Shown: positions 30,921-39,593, counted from the stretch's first letter. The stretch: 47,760 nt of DNA from an uncultured Candidatus Saccharibacteria bacterium (GCA_937935245.1 CALGXX010000012.1:1-47760); one strand, 5' to 3'. Notes: generated by a model from the sequence alone, not told the origin. Program-made: numbers and translations.

Positions 30921-32950
30921 AGGCGATTGTCCTCGCTCTCGTTTTTAAGCAAGTTTGACACTTCCCATGCCAGATAATCAGCTACGGTCTTTTTAAAATC
31001 CTCTAATGTTGGTCTTGTGTCTATTGGCGCTGTCTGATTCCAGTCTGAACCGTTTTCTGGATCAATATGTCCTTCGTAATATTCTTTTTCCGTAAAGATG
31101 TTTAGCTTGCTCTTTCCGAATCGCACAAGGTCTACTACTTCCTGGTATCTTTCTTTTGCCTTGTCGGTGTCTCTTAGATTTACGCTAGCCTTTTTCCTGT
31201 TAGTCCTTGTGTAGCCGTCATTTGAAAAGTCTATGAATTTAACGACTTCATCCTTTTGGTGTGCTTCTCCCGCCCTAAACACGTATATATTTGTCTGTAC
31301 GCTTGATTTTCCAATGAATAAATCCATAGGCATTTTAATACTTGCAAGTAGTGTATTCTTTGCGAGAATCTTCTTATTGAGATCTTTTGCTTTTCCGCTA
31401 CCTGCTGAATTTTGAATGATAATGGCTGCGTATCCTCTGTCCATCATGGAAAGCGCTTTTTCTACGAAAATCATTCCATTGCCCTCTGCTGAATAAGGCG
31501 GATTAAGCACAAAGGCGGTTGCTGGGAATTTTTCATCCGTTTTGCCAAATCCGTATTTGCCATCAAAATCAAGAAGTGAGTCTTTATTCAGGATGTTTGA
31601 GCTTCCATCTCCCATGAGTATCATGTTTAAGATTGCAAGCATATAGATATTTGACAACACCTCTAATCCCAGAAGTTGCTCTGCTTTTATTTTAAGTTGT
31701 TTTTGCTCCAGCTCTAATGGAGATGTTATTTTTGCTTTTGCGTCTATAATCATCTCGTTCATTGCGGCAACAAGTAGACCTGCGCTTCCTGTCGCAAAGT
31801 CCCAAACGTAGCTGTCTTTATCTACTCGAGCAAGTTTTACTAAAAGATTAGCGACATAAGATGGTGTTAGCACTACGTCATTTAGTTTATCTTGCGTAAA
31901 GCCAAGCCACGAGTACATTTCATTAAATAGCTTACCTGTAAAGTCTGTAGTTAATCCTATCTTATAATAAATACCCAAATCATCAACTATCTTTGAAAAT
32001 ATTCTCTTAAGCTGACTTTCTCCGTTTATCGGCTTATTAATATTTTCAGATAATAATGTGTTTTTTAGAGTCCTTACGATAAGGTCTTGTTTTGTCTTAG
32101 GCAAGTTTTTCTGTTTTAAGAACGCCTCTATCTTTCTAACGATGATATCTCCGTCTGTGTTTCCCTCTTCTGTAGATGATTTTAATTCGGATTTTTCAAG
32201 CGGTCTTACTTTGTCCGGTATTCCGAGTGTTGCCATAATTGAAGCTGAAACAAGATACACTCTGTCGTTTTCGCTAAACCCTTTTTCATTTGCATAGATG
32301 TCATTGTTAAGCTTTACGAGGCTTGCATTTATCTCTTTCTCTCTTTTGTCTTTGAGCGCTTCCAATTCTTCACTTGATAAAGAGAGTTCATTTACTTTTT
32401 TAATAAAATCATTAAAATTTTCTTTTCTCAAAAACGAAAGATCGCTGTATTTTCCTACTTCTTGTCCAATACCCAAGTTATCTTTGGACACATAATAAAC
32501 ACCTATGGAGTGTTCTATCTCGCCGTTGGCTTTTTTATATCCCGTAACACCAATAGCGATTACGTCAGTGTAGCTTGTGTAGTGAAGTACGGCATTTGCG
32601 TAGTGTACTGCGCCATTTACAGCATAGCTATTGATATTTTTGTAGTTGGGCTCATTTTTGCTTGTTCTGTTGTCTACTCTGCCATCTTCGTCAAGTCTAA
32701 TCAGTTTATCTTTATAACCTTTGTACTCTATAAGTATTGGGTAGTGATTCAAAGCTTCATCTTGCAATAAAAGTTTAGCGTCTGGTCTGTTGCCGCCTGC
32801 GCCACCGCTCTTTGACTTATATTCGTCTAAAGCCTTATCTATTTCCTCATTGAGGCTTTCTTGCTCTAGCTTGTAATCTAATTTGTAACTTTTAAGCCAG
32901 CCGTTCACGAGGTCGGCAATTTTTGGTTCTATAGATTGTTGCTTAATCAT
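30911..32950 (-). CDS. Fused nuclease-N6-adenine DNA methylase (BcgIA-like, type IIB/IIG)
   Basis: 679 aa from the ATG at 32950; AAGGAGAG lies about 6 nt upstream and inside the longer TTG frame starting at 32968. N-terminal PD-(D/E)XK nuclease: PDAKLLLQ then PILIEYKGYKDK (about residues 58-82). Methylase domain: LTPSYVANLLVKL and DFATGSAGLLVAAM (SAM site, about 380), NPPYSAEGNG (catalytic NPPY, about 485). Length and order fit the A subunit of BcgI-type enzymes, which cut on both sides of their site and need a separate S protein. No separate HsdR is present. It follows the RlmD-family gene by 14 nt without an obvious own promoter, so it may use that gene's transcription. Confidence 0.88.
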   Translation of the reverse strand: MIKQQSIEPKIADLVNGWLKSYKLDYKLEQESLNEEIDKALDEYKSKSGGAGGNRPDAKLLLQDEALNHYPILIEYKGYKDKLIRLDEDGRVDNRTSKNEPNYKNINSYAVNGAVHYANAVLHYTSYTDVIAIGVTGYKKANGEIEHSIGVYYVSKDNLGIGQEVGKYSDLSFLRKENFNDFIKKVNELSLSSEELEALKDKREKEINASLVKLNNDIYANEKGFSENDRVYLVSASIMATLGIPDKVRPLEKSELKSSTEEGNTDGDIIVRKIEAFLKQKNLPKTKQDLIVRTLKNTLLSENINKPINGESQLKRIFSKIVDDLGIYYKIGLTTDFTGKLFNEMYSWLGFTQDKLNDVVLTPSYVANLLVKLARVDKDSYVWDFATGSAGLLVAAMNEMIIDAKAKITSPLELEQKQLKIKAEQLLGLEVLSNIYMLAILNMILMGDGSSNILNKDSLLDFDGKYGFGKTDEKFPATAFVLNPPYSAEGNGMIFVEKALSMMDRGYAAIIIQNSAGSGKAKDLNKKILAKNTLLASIKMPMDLFIGKSSVQTNIYVFRAGEAHQKDEVVKFIDFSNDGYTRTNRKKASVNLRDTDKAKERYQEVVDLVRFGKSKLNIFTEKEYYEGHIDPENGSDWNQTAPIDTRPTLEDFKKTVADYLAWEVSNLLKNESEDNRLGK

Positions 32951-32964
32951 TTTTACTCTCCTTT

Positions 32965-34287
32965 TCAATATTCTCTAGCTTTTCTATCCAAAACCACAAG
33001 GTGTTCAATGTGCGGCGTCCTCGGGAAGAAGTTGTAGCCTTGATGATGCACGATTTCATATTTTTCCTGAAGTAGGCTGACGTCTCGCGCTTGCGTGACA
33101 GGATTGCAACTCAGATAAATAATCCTAGGCGGCTCAGTTTCCAGCAGTCGATTAGTAACGTCCGTGTGAAGTCCAGCGCGCGGCGGATCAACGATGACAA
33201 TTTGCTCACCCGTTATATATTCCAGAGATTTTTCGCTCGGTGCCAAAATCGCCTTGGCATTTGGTCGATTCAATTTGGCAATATTCCTCTGCATTTCCGC
33301 GACAGCATGTTCGTTAATTTCCACGAGCGTCACATCATCGCCCCCAATTGTCAGACCAATTGTCCCAACGCCAGAGTAAAGGTCGAGCGTCGGTAATTTT
33401 TCATTGCAATCGATCCACGCTTTCATATCGCTCAAGGCTTTTTCGTAAACGGGAATGTTGACTTGAAAAAATCCTTCGCAAGCGTAGTTGAAGGCGACGC
33501 CTAAAATCGTGTCGCTCAGTGTCGTTTCGCCGAATTTGTTCAAGCGTTCGGTGATTCTGCTGGCTGGGCTTTTGGGGTCGGAATAGATTATTTCGCCACC
33601 TTTGGCTGATAGCAATTTAGCTTCATCGTCGGAAATCAGGTTTTCTATCTTATCTTTTACGTACAATTGCCAGACGGCGTTTCCCTGTTGATCTGAGCGA
33701 ATCAAGAGTGTTTTTAATTGGCGCGCGACAATCGGTTTTGTTCGTAAAAGGTCGCGGATTTTAATTGCCAATTTATTTATGCTCGGATGCGCCAAGCTGG
33801 TTCCGTTGACGACAACTTTTCCCTTGCCGCCACGCTTGAAAAATGCCAAGTCCAGAGTTTCCTTTTCGTCGTCGTCCGTTTTGTCGCCGAACCAACTGAA
33901 CTCGACCTTATTGCGATAATTAAATTCTACGCCGTCAGAAAATACCTCGATTTTTTCAGGCAATGTGATGTTGTGAAGCAAAAAAGCCTCTTCGATTAGC
34001 GACGCTTTGTGTGATTGCTCGCTGGACATCGGCATTATTTGCCAAGGACTGGTGCTTAAATAACTGTTTTCATCCTTCGGCGTAATTCGCTCTGGACTTT
34101 TCTCGATAATTTCCGTCACTATTCCCTCGACGAAGTGTGATTTTTTCTTTGTCACGCGAATCGTTACAAGTTCTTTCGGCAGTCCTCCCCAGACGAACGC
34201 TTTGCGGCCGTCGTCAAGCGTTCCGATGGCTTGCCCGCCGCCAACGATTTTTTCCAATCTTAAAGTCTCAAAAATTTGTTTTCTCAT
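32965..34287 (-). CDS. RlmD/TrmA-family RNA (uracil-C5)-methyltransferase
   Basis: 440 aa. An N-terminal TRAM-like beta domain precedes the SAM-binding fold: LDLYSGVGTIGL (about 310), VDPPRAGLH, the catalytic Cys in YLSCNPVTQARDV, and FPRTPHIEHLVVL with the general-base Glu. The four Cys that hold the [4Fe-4S] cluster in E. coli RumA/RlmD are absent; the corresponding region reads YLSTSPWQIMPMSSEQ. The target (23S rRNA or tRNA) cannot be decided. TATAAT at 34296-34301 ends 8 nt before the ATG. Confidence 0.88.
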   Translation of the reverse strand: MRKQIFETLRLEKIVGGGQAIGTLDDGRKAFVWGGLPKELVTIRVTKKKSHFVEGIVTEIIEKSPERITPKDENSYLSTSPWQIMPMSSEQSHKASLIEEAFLLHNITLPEKIEVFSDGVEFNYRNKVEFSWFGDKTDDDEKETLDLAFFKRGGKGKVVVNGTSLAHPSINKLAIKIRDLLRTKPIVARQLKTLLIRSDQQGNAVWQLYVKDKIENLISDDEAKLLSAKGGEIIYSDPKSPASRITERLNKFGETTLSDTILGVAFNYACEGFFQVNIPVYEKALSDMKAWIDCNEKLPTLDLYSGVGTIGLTIGGDDVTLVEINEHAVAEMQRNIAKLNRPNAKAILAPSEKSLEYITGEQIVIVDPPRAGLHTDVTNRLLETEPPRIIYLSCNPVTQARDVSLLQEKYEIVHHQGYNFFPRTPHIEHLVVLDRKAREY

Positions 34288-34334
34288 TAGGTTATATTAT
34301 ATCAGGATGTGTGGATTTTTTCTGGCTGGCGTGC

Positions 34335-34340
34335 TATAAT
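34335..34340 (+). promoter_or_regulatory. Extended -10 of tRNA-Gln
   Basis: TGC-TATAAT lies 20 nt before the tRNA; no good -35 is seen. Confidence 0.5.
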
Positions 34341-34360
34341 CGTCATTGTCCTGGCAATAG

Positions 34361-34435
34361 TGGGACGTCGCCAAGCGGTAAGGCACTGGGTTTTGGTCCC
34401 AGCATTCGCAGGTTCGAATCCTGCCGTCCCAGCCA
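34361..34435 (+). tRNA. tRNA-Gln (anticodon UUG)
   Basis: 75 nt with encoded CCA. Acceptor TGGGACG / CGTCCCA, anticodon arm CTGGG / CCCAG with loop TTTTGGT giving TTG, and T-arm GCAGG-TTCGAAT-CCTGC. The 3' 27 bases recur at 35565-35591, suggesting that the gene served as an integration site. Confidence 0.96.
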
Positions 34436-34715
34436 AATTTGACAGACATAAATTATCGCTCTTTTGGGCGATTTTTGTTTTTAAGCAATCAAGCCGTTCT
34501 AATCTAATAGGTTCACAAATTCGTCAATAAACAGATCGGTTCTCTCAACTATCACTGTGGTAGTGTCGCCGGTTTCGCGGGCTATGTGGTTAGTGGTGAC
34601 GGAAGCAACTGCGGCAGGTAGCCTTCACGTCACGGATAGTGCGATCACAAAAAGCGTAGTTTAAAACTATGTCTCGTCCCCGTTGTTACGTATATCGCGA
34701 TGGGGACTCTTCAAT
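34436..34715. other. Gene-free stretch after tRNA-Gln with hairpins and a 41-codon relic frame
   Basis: It holds a terminator (34455-34476). A minus-strand open frame of 41 codons (34502-34624) reads like protein near its end (TVIVERTDLFIDEFVNLLD) but has no start codon. Two hairpins follow: GTGACGGAAG / CTTC-A-CGTCAC (about 34596-34634) and GTCCCC / GGGGAC (about 34676-34708). No intact gene is seen. Confidence 0.4.
34455..34476 (+). terminator. Rho-independent terminator after tRNA-Gln
   Basis: ATCGCTC / GGGCGAT stem with loop TTTT, then a T-run. It shares the GGGCGATTTTT end with the tRNA-Leu terminator. Confidence 0.75.
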
Positions 34716-35381
34716 TTATAGGATAAAATCCTTGTAACTTGTCAAAGTCGCCTGTGCAATAGGCTGACTAGTTTGATGTAGGTATTGCTTTACAAAGTAA
34801 TACCCAAGTTTATACCCCGCCCAGCGCGGCAAAAACTCATCGCCGGTGAAAAATATTTTGGTATAATCGTAAACCTTGTCTTCAAAATTGCCTTGTAGTA
34901 CGGCAATTATCTTATCAATTTCAGCTTGAGAAGTTTTCTGCATTTCTCTCAAGAAAAATTGTTGGTTTCGCCGTCCGAGTTTAATCATCGCTTTCTCTTC
35001 TAGCGCGACCGCCAATCCCTCCAAAATCATCCCATCAAACATAGTTTCGGCATATTCAGGCAGTTTTTCCCAACGCAGCGAATGCGACATTTCGTGGCAA
35101 ATCGTTTCGAAAATAAAATCCTCGCTAACCCCGTGCTGGCTTTTATCAACAGAAATCATAATCAGGCGCGAATGAAGCGTTTTGCCAGCGATTCCGTCCT
35201 CGGCGATAGTTGGCAACATAAACGAAGGTGTAGTGATAATTACATCAACTTCGTAATCAAACTGCGCGAACTCGCTCGAAATAAAAGTCTCGGCTTGTTG
35301 CGCTGTATTTTTGAATATGGCAATTTCAGCATCGGTGAAAGTCTGGTTGGCGTTAGCGATGTGTAGGTGGAGTTTGCTCAT
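34716..35381 (-). CDS. Putative DUF2268-like zinc metalloprotease
   Basis: 221 aa from the ATG at 35381 (MSKLHLHIANANQTF). A longer frame to 35444 is rejected because TATAGT at 35388-35393, 6 nt upstream, would lie inside it. The active-site helix is ICHEMSHSLRW (HExxH), followed by EGLAVALEEKA as likely third ligand and the late PRWAGYKLGYYFVKQYL, which resembles DUF2268 predicted Zn-dependent proteases. No signal peptide, so probably cytoplasmic. It is the only intact gene between tRNA-Gln and its duplicated 3' end, and may be cargo of a small insertion. Confidence 0.7.
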   Translation of the reverse strand: MSKLHLHIANANQTFTDAEIAIFKNTAQQAETFISSEFAQFDYEVDVIITTPSFMLPTIAEDGIAGKTLHSRLIMISVDKSQHGVSEDFIFETICHEMSHSLRWEKLPEYAETMFDGMILEGLAVALEEKAMIKLGRRNQQFFLREMQKTSQAEIDKIIAVLQGNFEDKVYDYTKIFFTGDEFLPRWAGYKLGYYFVKQYLHQTSQPIAQATLTSYKDFIL

Positions 35382-35564
35382 GGTTTTACTATACTGCAAT
35401 AACATAAGTATTACTATAAGGGCAACGCTATTTATTAAGAGCAATATTTAAATGGAAATAGCTAAAATCTCAGCAGCGACCTTCGGCAGGTCGGGATGCG
35501 GGCAACTAGCCGAGCAGGGCTTTGCCCTAATTTATTTTTCAATGCTGTGCCATAGTCTGGAAAT

Positions 35565-35591
35565 AGGTTCGAATCCTGCCGTCCTAGCCAA
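35565..35591 (+). repeat. Duplicate of the tRNA-Gln 3' end (attachment-site-like)
   Basis: 26 of 27 bases match 34410-34436: 20 identical bases, a C to T change in the acceptor stem, then AGCCAA. The bases upstream do not resemble the 5' part of the tRNA. This is the pattern left by integration at a tRNA 3' end. No integrase gene is visible. Confidence 0.7.
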
Positions 35592-35595
35592 GAGT

Positions 35596-35634
35596 GTCTT
35601 TTGATAAAACTACGGATTTGTCAAAGGACTTTTT
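35596..35634 (+). terminator. Terminator behind the tRNA-Gln fragment
   Basis: GTCTTTTGA / TCAAAGGAC (9 bp with one wobble), 16-nt loop, then TTTTT. It is what would be expected if this were the original downstream end of tRNA-Gln. Confidence 0.6.
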
Positions 35635-35655
35635 AATTTGATGTTTATAGGAGCG

Positions 35656-36552
35656 CTATTTTCCTATTATTCTTAAAATAGCATCAACGCCCCCGTCACT
35701 TCCCGCTCCTTCTTTCCGAGTGATAAAGCCGCTTTCTGGCTCAGAAAACGCGACGGTGGATCCGACCGTAATAATCTTATTTCTCTCTTCCTGATCGTTT
35801 ATTGTGTTGTAGACGGCGTATAAAGAGTTCAAGACATTGCTTCTATGTAAAGCGGACTGCTCTAGATGTTTTTCTGCAAAATAGTTTTTTCTAAGAAATA
35901 GCGGAATTTGAACATAGGCCATTATGACAGACGCTTTTACGGTTAGTATAATAACGTTTAATGTCCCTGTAGACTTAATATCATTAGATAACCAATCTCG
36001 GACAAATGGGAATTCCGCAATTTGAAAATGTAGGAGCGCAGCGATAATTATCATTAATATTATAATAGATCTAATTAGCCACATTAACCATCTTTTGGCA
36101 TTTTTTTCGTGATCTTCCGATTGCTCCAAAAACTTTTTAGCATAGGCATTTAGAACCTCAGCACCAGACAGCGTGTCGGATACTTTTCTGATATTATCTA
36201 TTTTTTCTTCGCTGTCTTCTAGCTTTTGTTCGAACTTTCTAATTTTTTGCGAGAAAATACTGATATTCCGTTTCTTATCCATTCTATACGCCATGAAGCC
36301 AGAATGAAAAATAAATAAAGGCTCTCTGTAGTAAGGATTACTCATCTCGCTGTTAATATTGCCGTTGTATCGAGCTGATGCTTCCTGAAGACTATCTAGT
36401 ACTACACCGATATTTGTGTTATCGAGTGATTTAACATACTCTTCGTCTTCTAGTCCGTCCGCAATGTCGTTGCAGTATCTAGTTAAGGATTCATCCGTCT
36501 GATCTTTGGCGTAATTTCTTAGAGCCTTTGCTAGTTCGTTATATTTTGTCAT
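35656..36552 (-). CDS. Two-helix membrane protein with coiled coil, unknown function
   Basis: 298 aa. A hydrophilic N-terminal half ends in a coiled coil (IRKFEQKLEDSEEKIDNIRK, about 85-105). Two membrane segments follow around residues 148-170 and 192-218, then a soluble tail with RNKIITVGSTVAFSEPESGF and a Gly-rich end. No family is recognised. TATAAT at 36560-36565 ends 7 nt before the ATG. Its A+T-rich composition and position next to the tRNA-Gln fragment make an accessory origin possible. Confidence 0.6.
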   Translation of the reverse strand: MTKYNELAKALRNYAKDQTDESLTRYCNDIADGLEDEEYVKSLDNTNIGVVLDSLQEASARYNGNINSEMSNPYYREPLFIFHSGFMAYRMDKKRNISIFSQKIRKFEQKLEDSEEKIDNIRKVSDTLSGAEVLNAYAKKFLEQSEDHEKNAKRWLMWLIRSIIILMIIIAALLHFQIAEFPFVRDWLSNDIKSTGTLNVIILTVKASVIMAYVQIPLFLRKNYFAEKHLEQSALHRSNVLNSLYAVYNTINDQEERNKIITVGSTVAFSEPESGFITRKEGAGSDGGVDAILRIIGK

Positions 36553-36629
36553 ACATAATATTATATAACGTAATATAAAAAGCTCCCACTCGCTAGTGAG
36601 AGCTAAACTGTCGTGGTGGACAATTTGGA

Positions 36630-37088
36630 TTAGCTAATTTTAACGACTTGTAGCTGTCTGGTCATCAAGCCATTTTTCCAGGAAACAGTTTCGGATTTTT
36701 TGTGATTCAGTAGACTTTTTCCCAGTGGACTATCCACGGAAATTCGCCCGTCCAGAGGGTTTGCTTCCAGGCTGTGAACTAGCGTATAGCGGAAAATTTT
36801 TCCCTGTTGATCCACTAAATCCACGACTGAGCCGATAGCAATTTTCAATCGATCACGTTTCCTTGGCAGCGGTTTGGCGTGGCGCAAAATATCCTTCTTC
36901 ATAAAGATTTTTGATTGGATATTTTCCAGTTGCGTAATTACATCGTTGCGGTGTAATTTGTCATCACGCGATTTGGCGCGTCCAATTTCTTTCAATTCCA
37001 ACGTGAGCGCTTTCTCTGAAATCTCTAGTCCAGAAATTTCCTTCTGTAGTTCCTTAAATCCTTTTTTACTTAAAAATGTTGTACTCAT
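36630..37088 (-). CDS. greA: GreA/GreB-family transcript cleavage factor
   Basis: 152 aa. The N-terminal coiled coil (about 1-75) carries acidic residues near its tip region (SRDDKLHRND), which reach the RNA polymerase active site and stimulate cleavage of backtracked RNA. The C-terminal FKBP-like domain reads YTLVHSLEANPLDGRISVDSPLGKSLLNH, a clear family signature. The start has an SD (AAGGGGAAG) instead of a leaderless -10. GreA rather than GreB is chosen by general similarity. Confidence 0.85.
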   Translation of the reverse strand: MSTTFLSKKGFKELQKEISGLEISEKALTLELKEIGRAKSRDDKLHRNDVITQLENIQSKIFMKKDILRHAKPLPRKRDRLKIAIGSVVDLVDQQGKIFRYTLVHSLEANPLDGRISVDSPLGKSLLNHKKSETVSWKNGLMTRQLQVVKIS

Positions 37089-37165
37089 ACTTCCCCTTTC
37101 GGATCGGCAATTTTGCCAATCAACAATCCTATTACAACATCTAATTCTGAAAAATAGCTGAAAAT

Positions 37166-38116
37166 TTACAGAATCGGCAAGGAAATTGTGAAAATGGTTG
37201 AGTTTTTCGAGGTGTTAACAGAGATTTGTCCGCCGAGCGCTTTTGTCAATTGTTCCGCTAACGGCAATCCTAATCCGTAGCCTTTCGTGCTTTGGTTGCC
37301 GCGGAAAAATCGCTCAAAGACGTGTGGCAGAGTTTGTTGTGAGATTGTGCCGTCATTGATGAAGTTGACGGTGATGTTTTGTTTCGATGGAGTAATGCAA
37401 ATTTTTACCACAGAATTTTTCGGGCTATGCTTCAATGAATTGTCGAGTAAAATCGCGCACAATTCTCGCGTGGCGGTGTGATGAAGCGGAATATTTATGT
37501 GTTCTGGGCAATTCATTTTAACTCGCGCTTCGGCTTTTCGTTCGCGAACGAGTTCGGATATCAATTCCGTCAAGTTAAAACTTTTATCTTCCAGTGCCAA
37601 CTTATTTTCTGTCCGCGACAGTTCCAGAAGCATCGCCGTAAGTTCAGTCAACTTATTTATTTCCTCCAAATTGCTTTCCAGAGTTTCTGTAAGTTCTGCC
37701 TTATTCGCCTTCTGATTTTTTAGCGCAAATTCAGTCTCTGCTTTCATAATTGCCAAAGGTGTTCGGAGCTGATGACTGGCATTGGCAACAAATCGCGATT
37801 GGGCTTTGTGAGCGGTTTCTATCGGTCGCAAAGTGATTTTCGCCAATAAATACGAACACCAACCGCCAGCGAGCAGAACGATAAGATTTATATAGCCCAA
37901 ACTAATCAAAAGATTTCGAGTTGAATTATCTATTCTTTCCGACAAATTGATTGCAGGAAAATCACCCTTCCTTTGAATGATAATTTTATGAATTTGCGCA
38001 TCAACTTCCGAGCGCGCCACCTGAAAAATAATACTACTAAACAGCAAACTGACGATCATTAAAATCATCAAATACCAGCCCGCCAACTTAATTGTTGCTG
38101 AAGTAAAAATTTTCAT
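37166..38116 (-). CDS. Membrane sensor histidine kinase
   Basis: 316 aa. Two membrane helices (about 11-34 and 67-93) flank a short extracellular loop of about 30 residues, too small for a classical sensor domain. Dimerisation domain: FVANASHQLRTPLAIMKAE with phospho-His near residue 115. Catalytic domain: LLDNSLKHSPKNS (N box), FINDGTISQ (G1), FERFFRGNQ (F box) and GYGLGLPLAEQL (G2). Its ATG overlaps the response-regulator stop by 4 nt, so they form one operon. Confidence 0.93.
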   Translation of the reverse strand: MKIFTSATIKLAGWYLMILMIVSLLFSSIIFQVARSEVDAQIHKIIIQRKGDFPAINLSERIDNSTRNLLISLGYINLIVLLAGGWCSYLLAKITLRPIETAHKAQSRFVANASHQLRTPLAIMKAETEFALKNQKANKAELTETLESNLEEINKLTELTAMLLELSRTENKLALEDKSFNLTELISELVRERKAEARVKMNCPEHINIPLHHTATRELCAILLDNSLKHSPKNSVVKICITPSKQNITVNFINDGTISQQTLPHVFERFFRGNQSTKGYGLGLPLAEQLTKALGGQISVNTSKNSTIFTISLPIL

Positions 38117-38781
38117 GATTCAATCCTATAACCGAAGCCGCGTACGGTTTTTATCAATTGCTTTTTGAATGGTTTGTCGATTTTTTGGCGCAGATTTTTT
38201 ATGTACGCCTCGACATTATTCGGCAAAATATCGGCATCAAAATCCCAGACGTGATCAATCAGCGTTTCCTTGCTGAGAATCTGATTCGGGTGTTGCATTA
38301 AATATTCCAGAAGCGCATATTCTTTGCTTGTGAGGTCGATAATTTTTCCTGCGCGAGTCACAGTATGCTGTTGCTTGTCAATTCTCAAATCGTCAATTTG
38401 CAGAATGTCTGGCTGGCTAATCGGTGGACGACGAAGCAAGGCTCGCACGCGCGCCAACAATTCATCAATTGCAAAAGGCTTAGTCAAATAATCATCAGCG
38501 CCCACATCCAACCCAAGCGTTTTATCTTCGGTCGTGCTCAGTGCTGTAAGGAATAAAATAGGCATATTTTTCCCGTTCTCGCGCAGTTTTTTAACAATCT
38601 CCGTGCCCTCTAATCCCGGCAACATTCGATCAACGATCAACAAATCATACGGTTGACTATCCGCCAAATTAAAGCCCTCTTCTCCGTCGTACGCCGCATC
38701 AACCGCGTATTTCTCGCGCTTCAAAGATTCGGTTATTACCCTCGCAATTTTTCGTTCATCCTCAATAACCAACAGTCGCAT
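38113..38781 (-). CDS. OmpR/PhoB-family response regulator
   Basis: 222 aa. Receiver domain: acidic pocket VIEDER, phospho-acceptor Asp in LLIVDRMLPGLEG (about residue 51), FLTALS and the Lys of TKPFAIDELL. The C-terminal winged helix spans about 125-222 (SKEYALLEYLMQHPNQILSK, NVEAYIKNLRQKID, TVRGFGYRI). TATAAT at 38788-38793 ends 6 nt before the ATG. It is divergent from the ABC exporter operon with 62 bp between the starts, so that operon is a likely regulatory target; this is inference from position. Confidence 0.94.
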   Translation of the reverse strand: MRLLVIEDERKIARVITESLKREKYAVDAAYDGEEGFNLADSQPYDLLIVDRMLPGLEGTEIVKKLRENGKNMPILFLTALSTTEDKTLGLDVGADDYLTKPFAIDELLARVRALLRRPPISQPDILQIDDLRIDKQQHTVTRAGKIIDLTSKEYALLEYLMQHPNQILSKETLIDHVWDFDADILPNNVEAYIKNLRQKIDKPFKKQLIKTVRGFGYRIES

Positions 38782-38843
38782 ATCTATATTATATCTTTTT
38801 TTTTCGTTAAGTGTTATAATTTTATTTAAAGAAAAGGAGGCAT

Positions 38844-39593
38844 ATGCCAGATAATAAAAAAATGGTTGAGATTCGTCATTTTAAGATGAGTTTCGGCGAT
38901 AAAACTGTTATTAAAGATCTGAGTTTTGATGTTTTTCGCGGCGAAGTTTTTGGTTTTTTAGGAAGCAATGGTTCGGGAAAAACTACGACGTTGCGCGCAC
39001 TGCTTGGACTATATCAGCCGACCGCGGGCGATTTATTGATAAACGGCAAGCCGTATTCGGTGGGAAGTCAGATTCGCCTCGGATATCTTCCTGAGGAACG
39101 CGGTTTGTATAAAAAAGAAAAAGTCTTAGACGTGATGCTTTACTTTGGTCAATTGAAGGGCTTGAGTCGTAAAGAAGCTAAGGATTTTTCTCTGAAGTTT
39201 TTGGAGCGTGTCAATTTGAGCGACAAGGCTAATACTCGACTCGACAAATTGTCTGGCGGACAGCAGCAGAAAATTCAGCTTGGCGTAACAATTATGGGCG
39301 ATCCCGAACTGCTGATTATGGACGAGCCAGCCAAAGGCTTTGATCCGGTGAACCGTCGTTTGTTGATGAACATAATTGAGGAGCAGCGAAAAGCTGGCGC
39401 GACAATTATTTATGTTACGCACCAGATGGAGGAAGTTGAAAGATTGTGTGATCGCTTGATTTTATTGAAGGACGGTCAAGCGGCGGCATACGGCACATTG
39501 GAAGAAGTAAAAAGTCAATTTGGCGGCGCTTCAATGGACGATATTTTTGTTCAAGTTTACGGTGGCGAAGCGAAGGAGTTGAGCGATGAGTAA
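38844..39593 (+). CDS. ABC transporter ATPase (ABC-2 exporter, NatA-like)
   Basis: 249 aa. Walker A GSNGSGKTTT (about 40-49), Q-loop region LGYLPEERGLY, signature LSGGQQQK, Walker B LLIMDEPAKGFDP, and the switch His in YVTHQMEE. GYLPEERGLY is typical of NatA/YhaQ-type exporters. It has an SD (AAAGGAGG) and a TATAAT about 25 nt upstream. It overlaps the permease gene by 8 nt. Confidence 0.92.
   Translation: MPDNKKMVEIRHFKMSFGDKTVIKDLSFDVFRGEVFGFLGSNGSGKTTTLRALLGLYQPTAGDLLINGKPYSVGSQIRLGYLPEERGLYKKEKVLDVMLYFGQLKGLSRKEAKDFSLKFLERVNLSDKANTRLDKLSGGQQQKIQLGVTIMGDPELLIMDEPAKGFDPVNRRLLMNIIEEQRKAGATIIYVTHQMEEVERLCDRLILLKDGQAAAYGTLEEVKSQFGGASMDDIFVQVYGGEAKELSDE

Noticed and set aside
34137..34530. Plus-strand frames over tRNA-Gln
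   Set aside because: They read through the tRNA and the start of the methyltransferase; no start signals and tRNA-derived residues.
35452..35604. About 50-codon plus frame through the tRNA-Gln fragment
   Set aside because: Length is compatible with chance; it covers hairpins and the tRNA fragment and lacks start signals.
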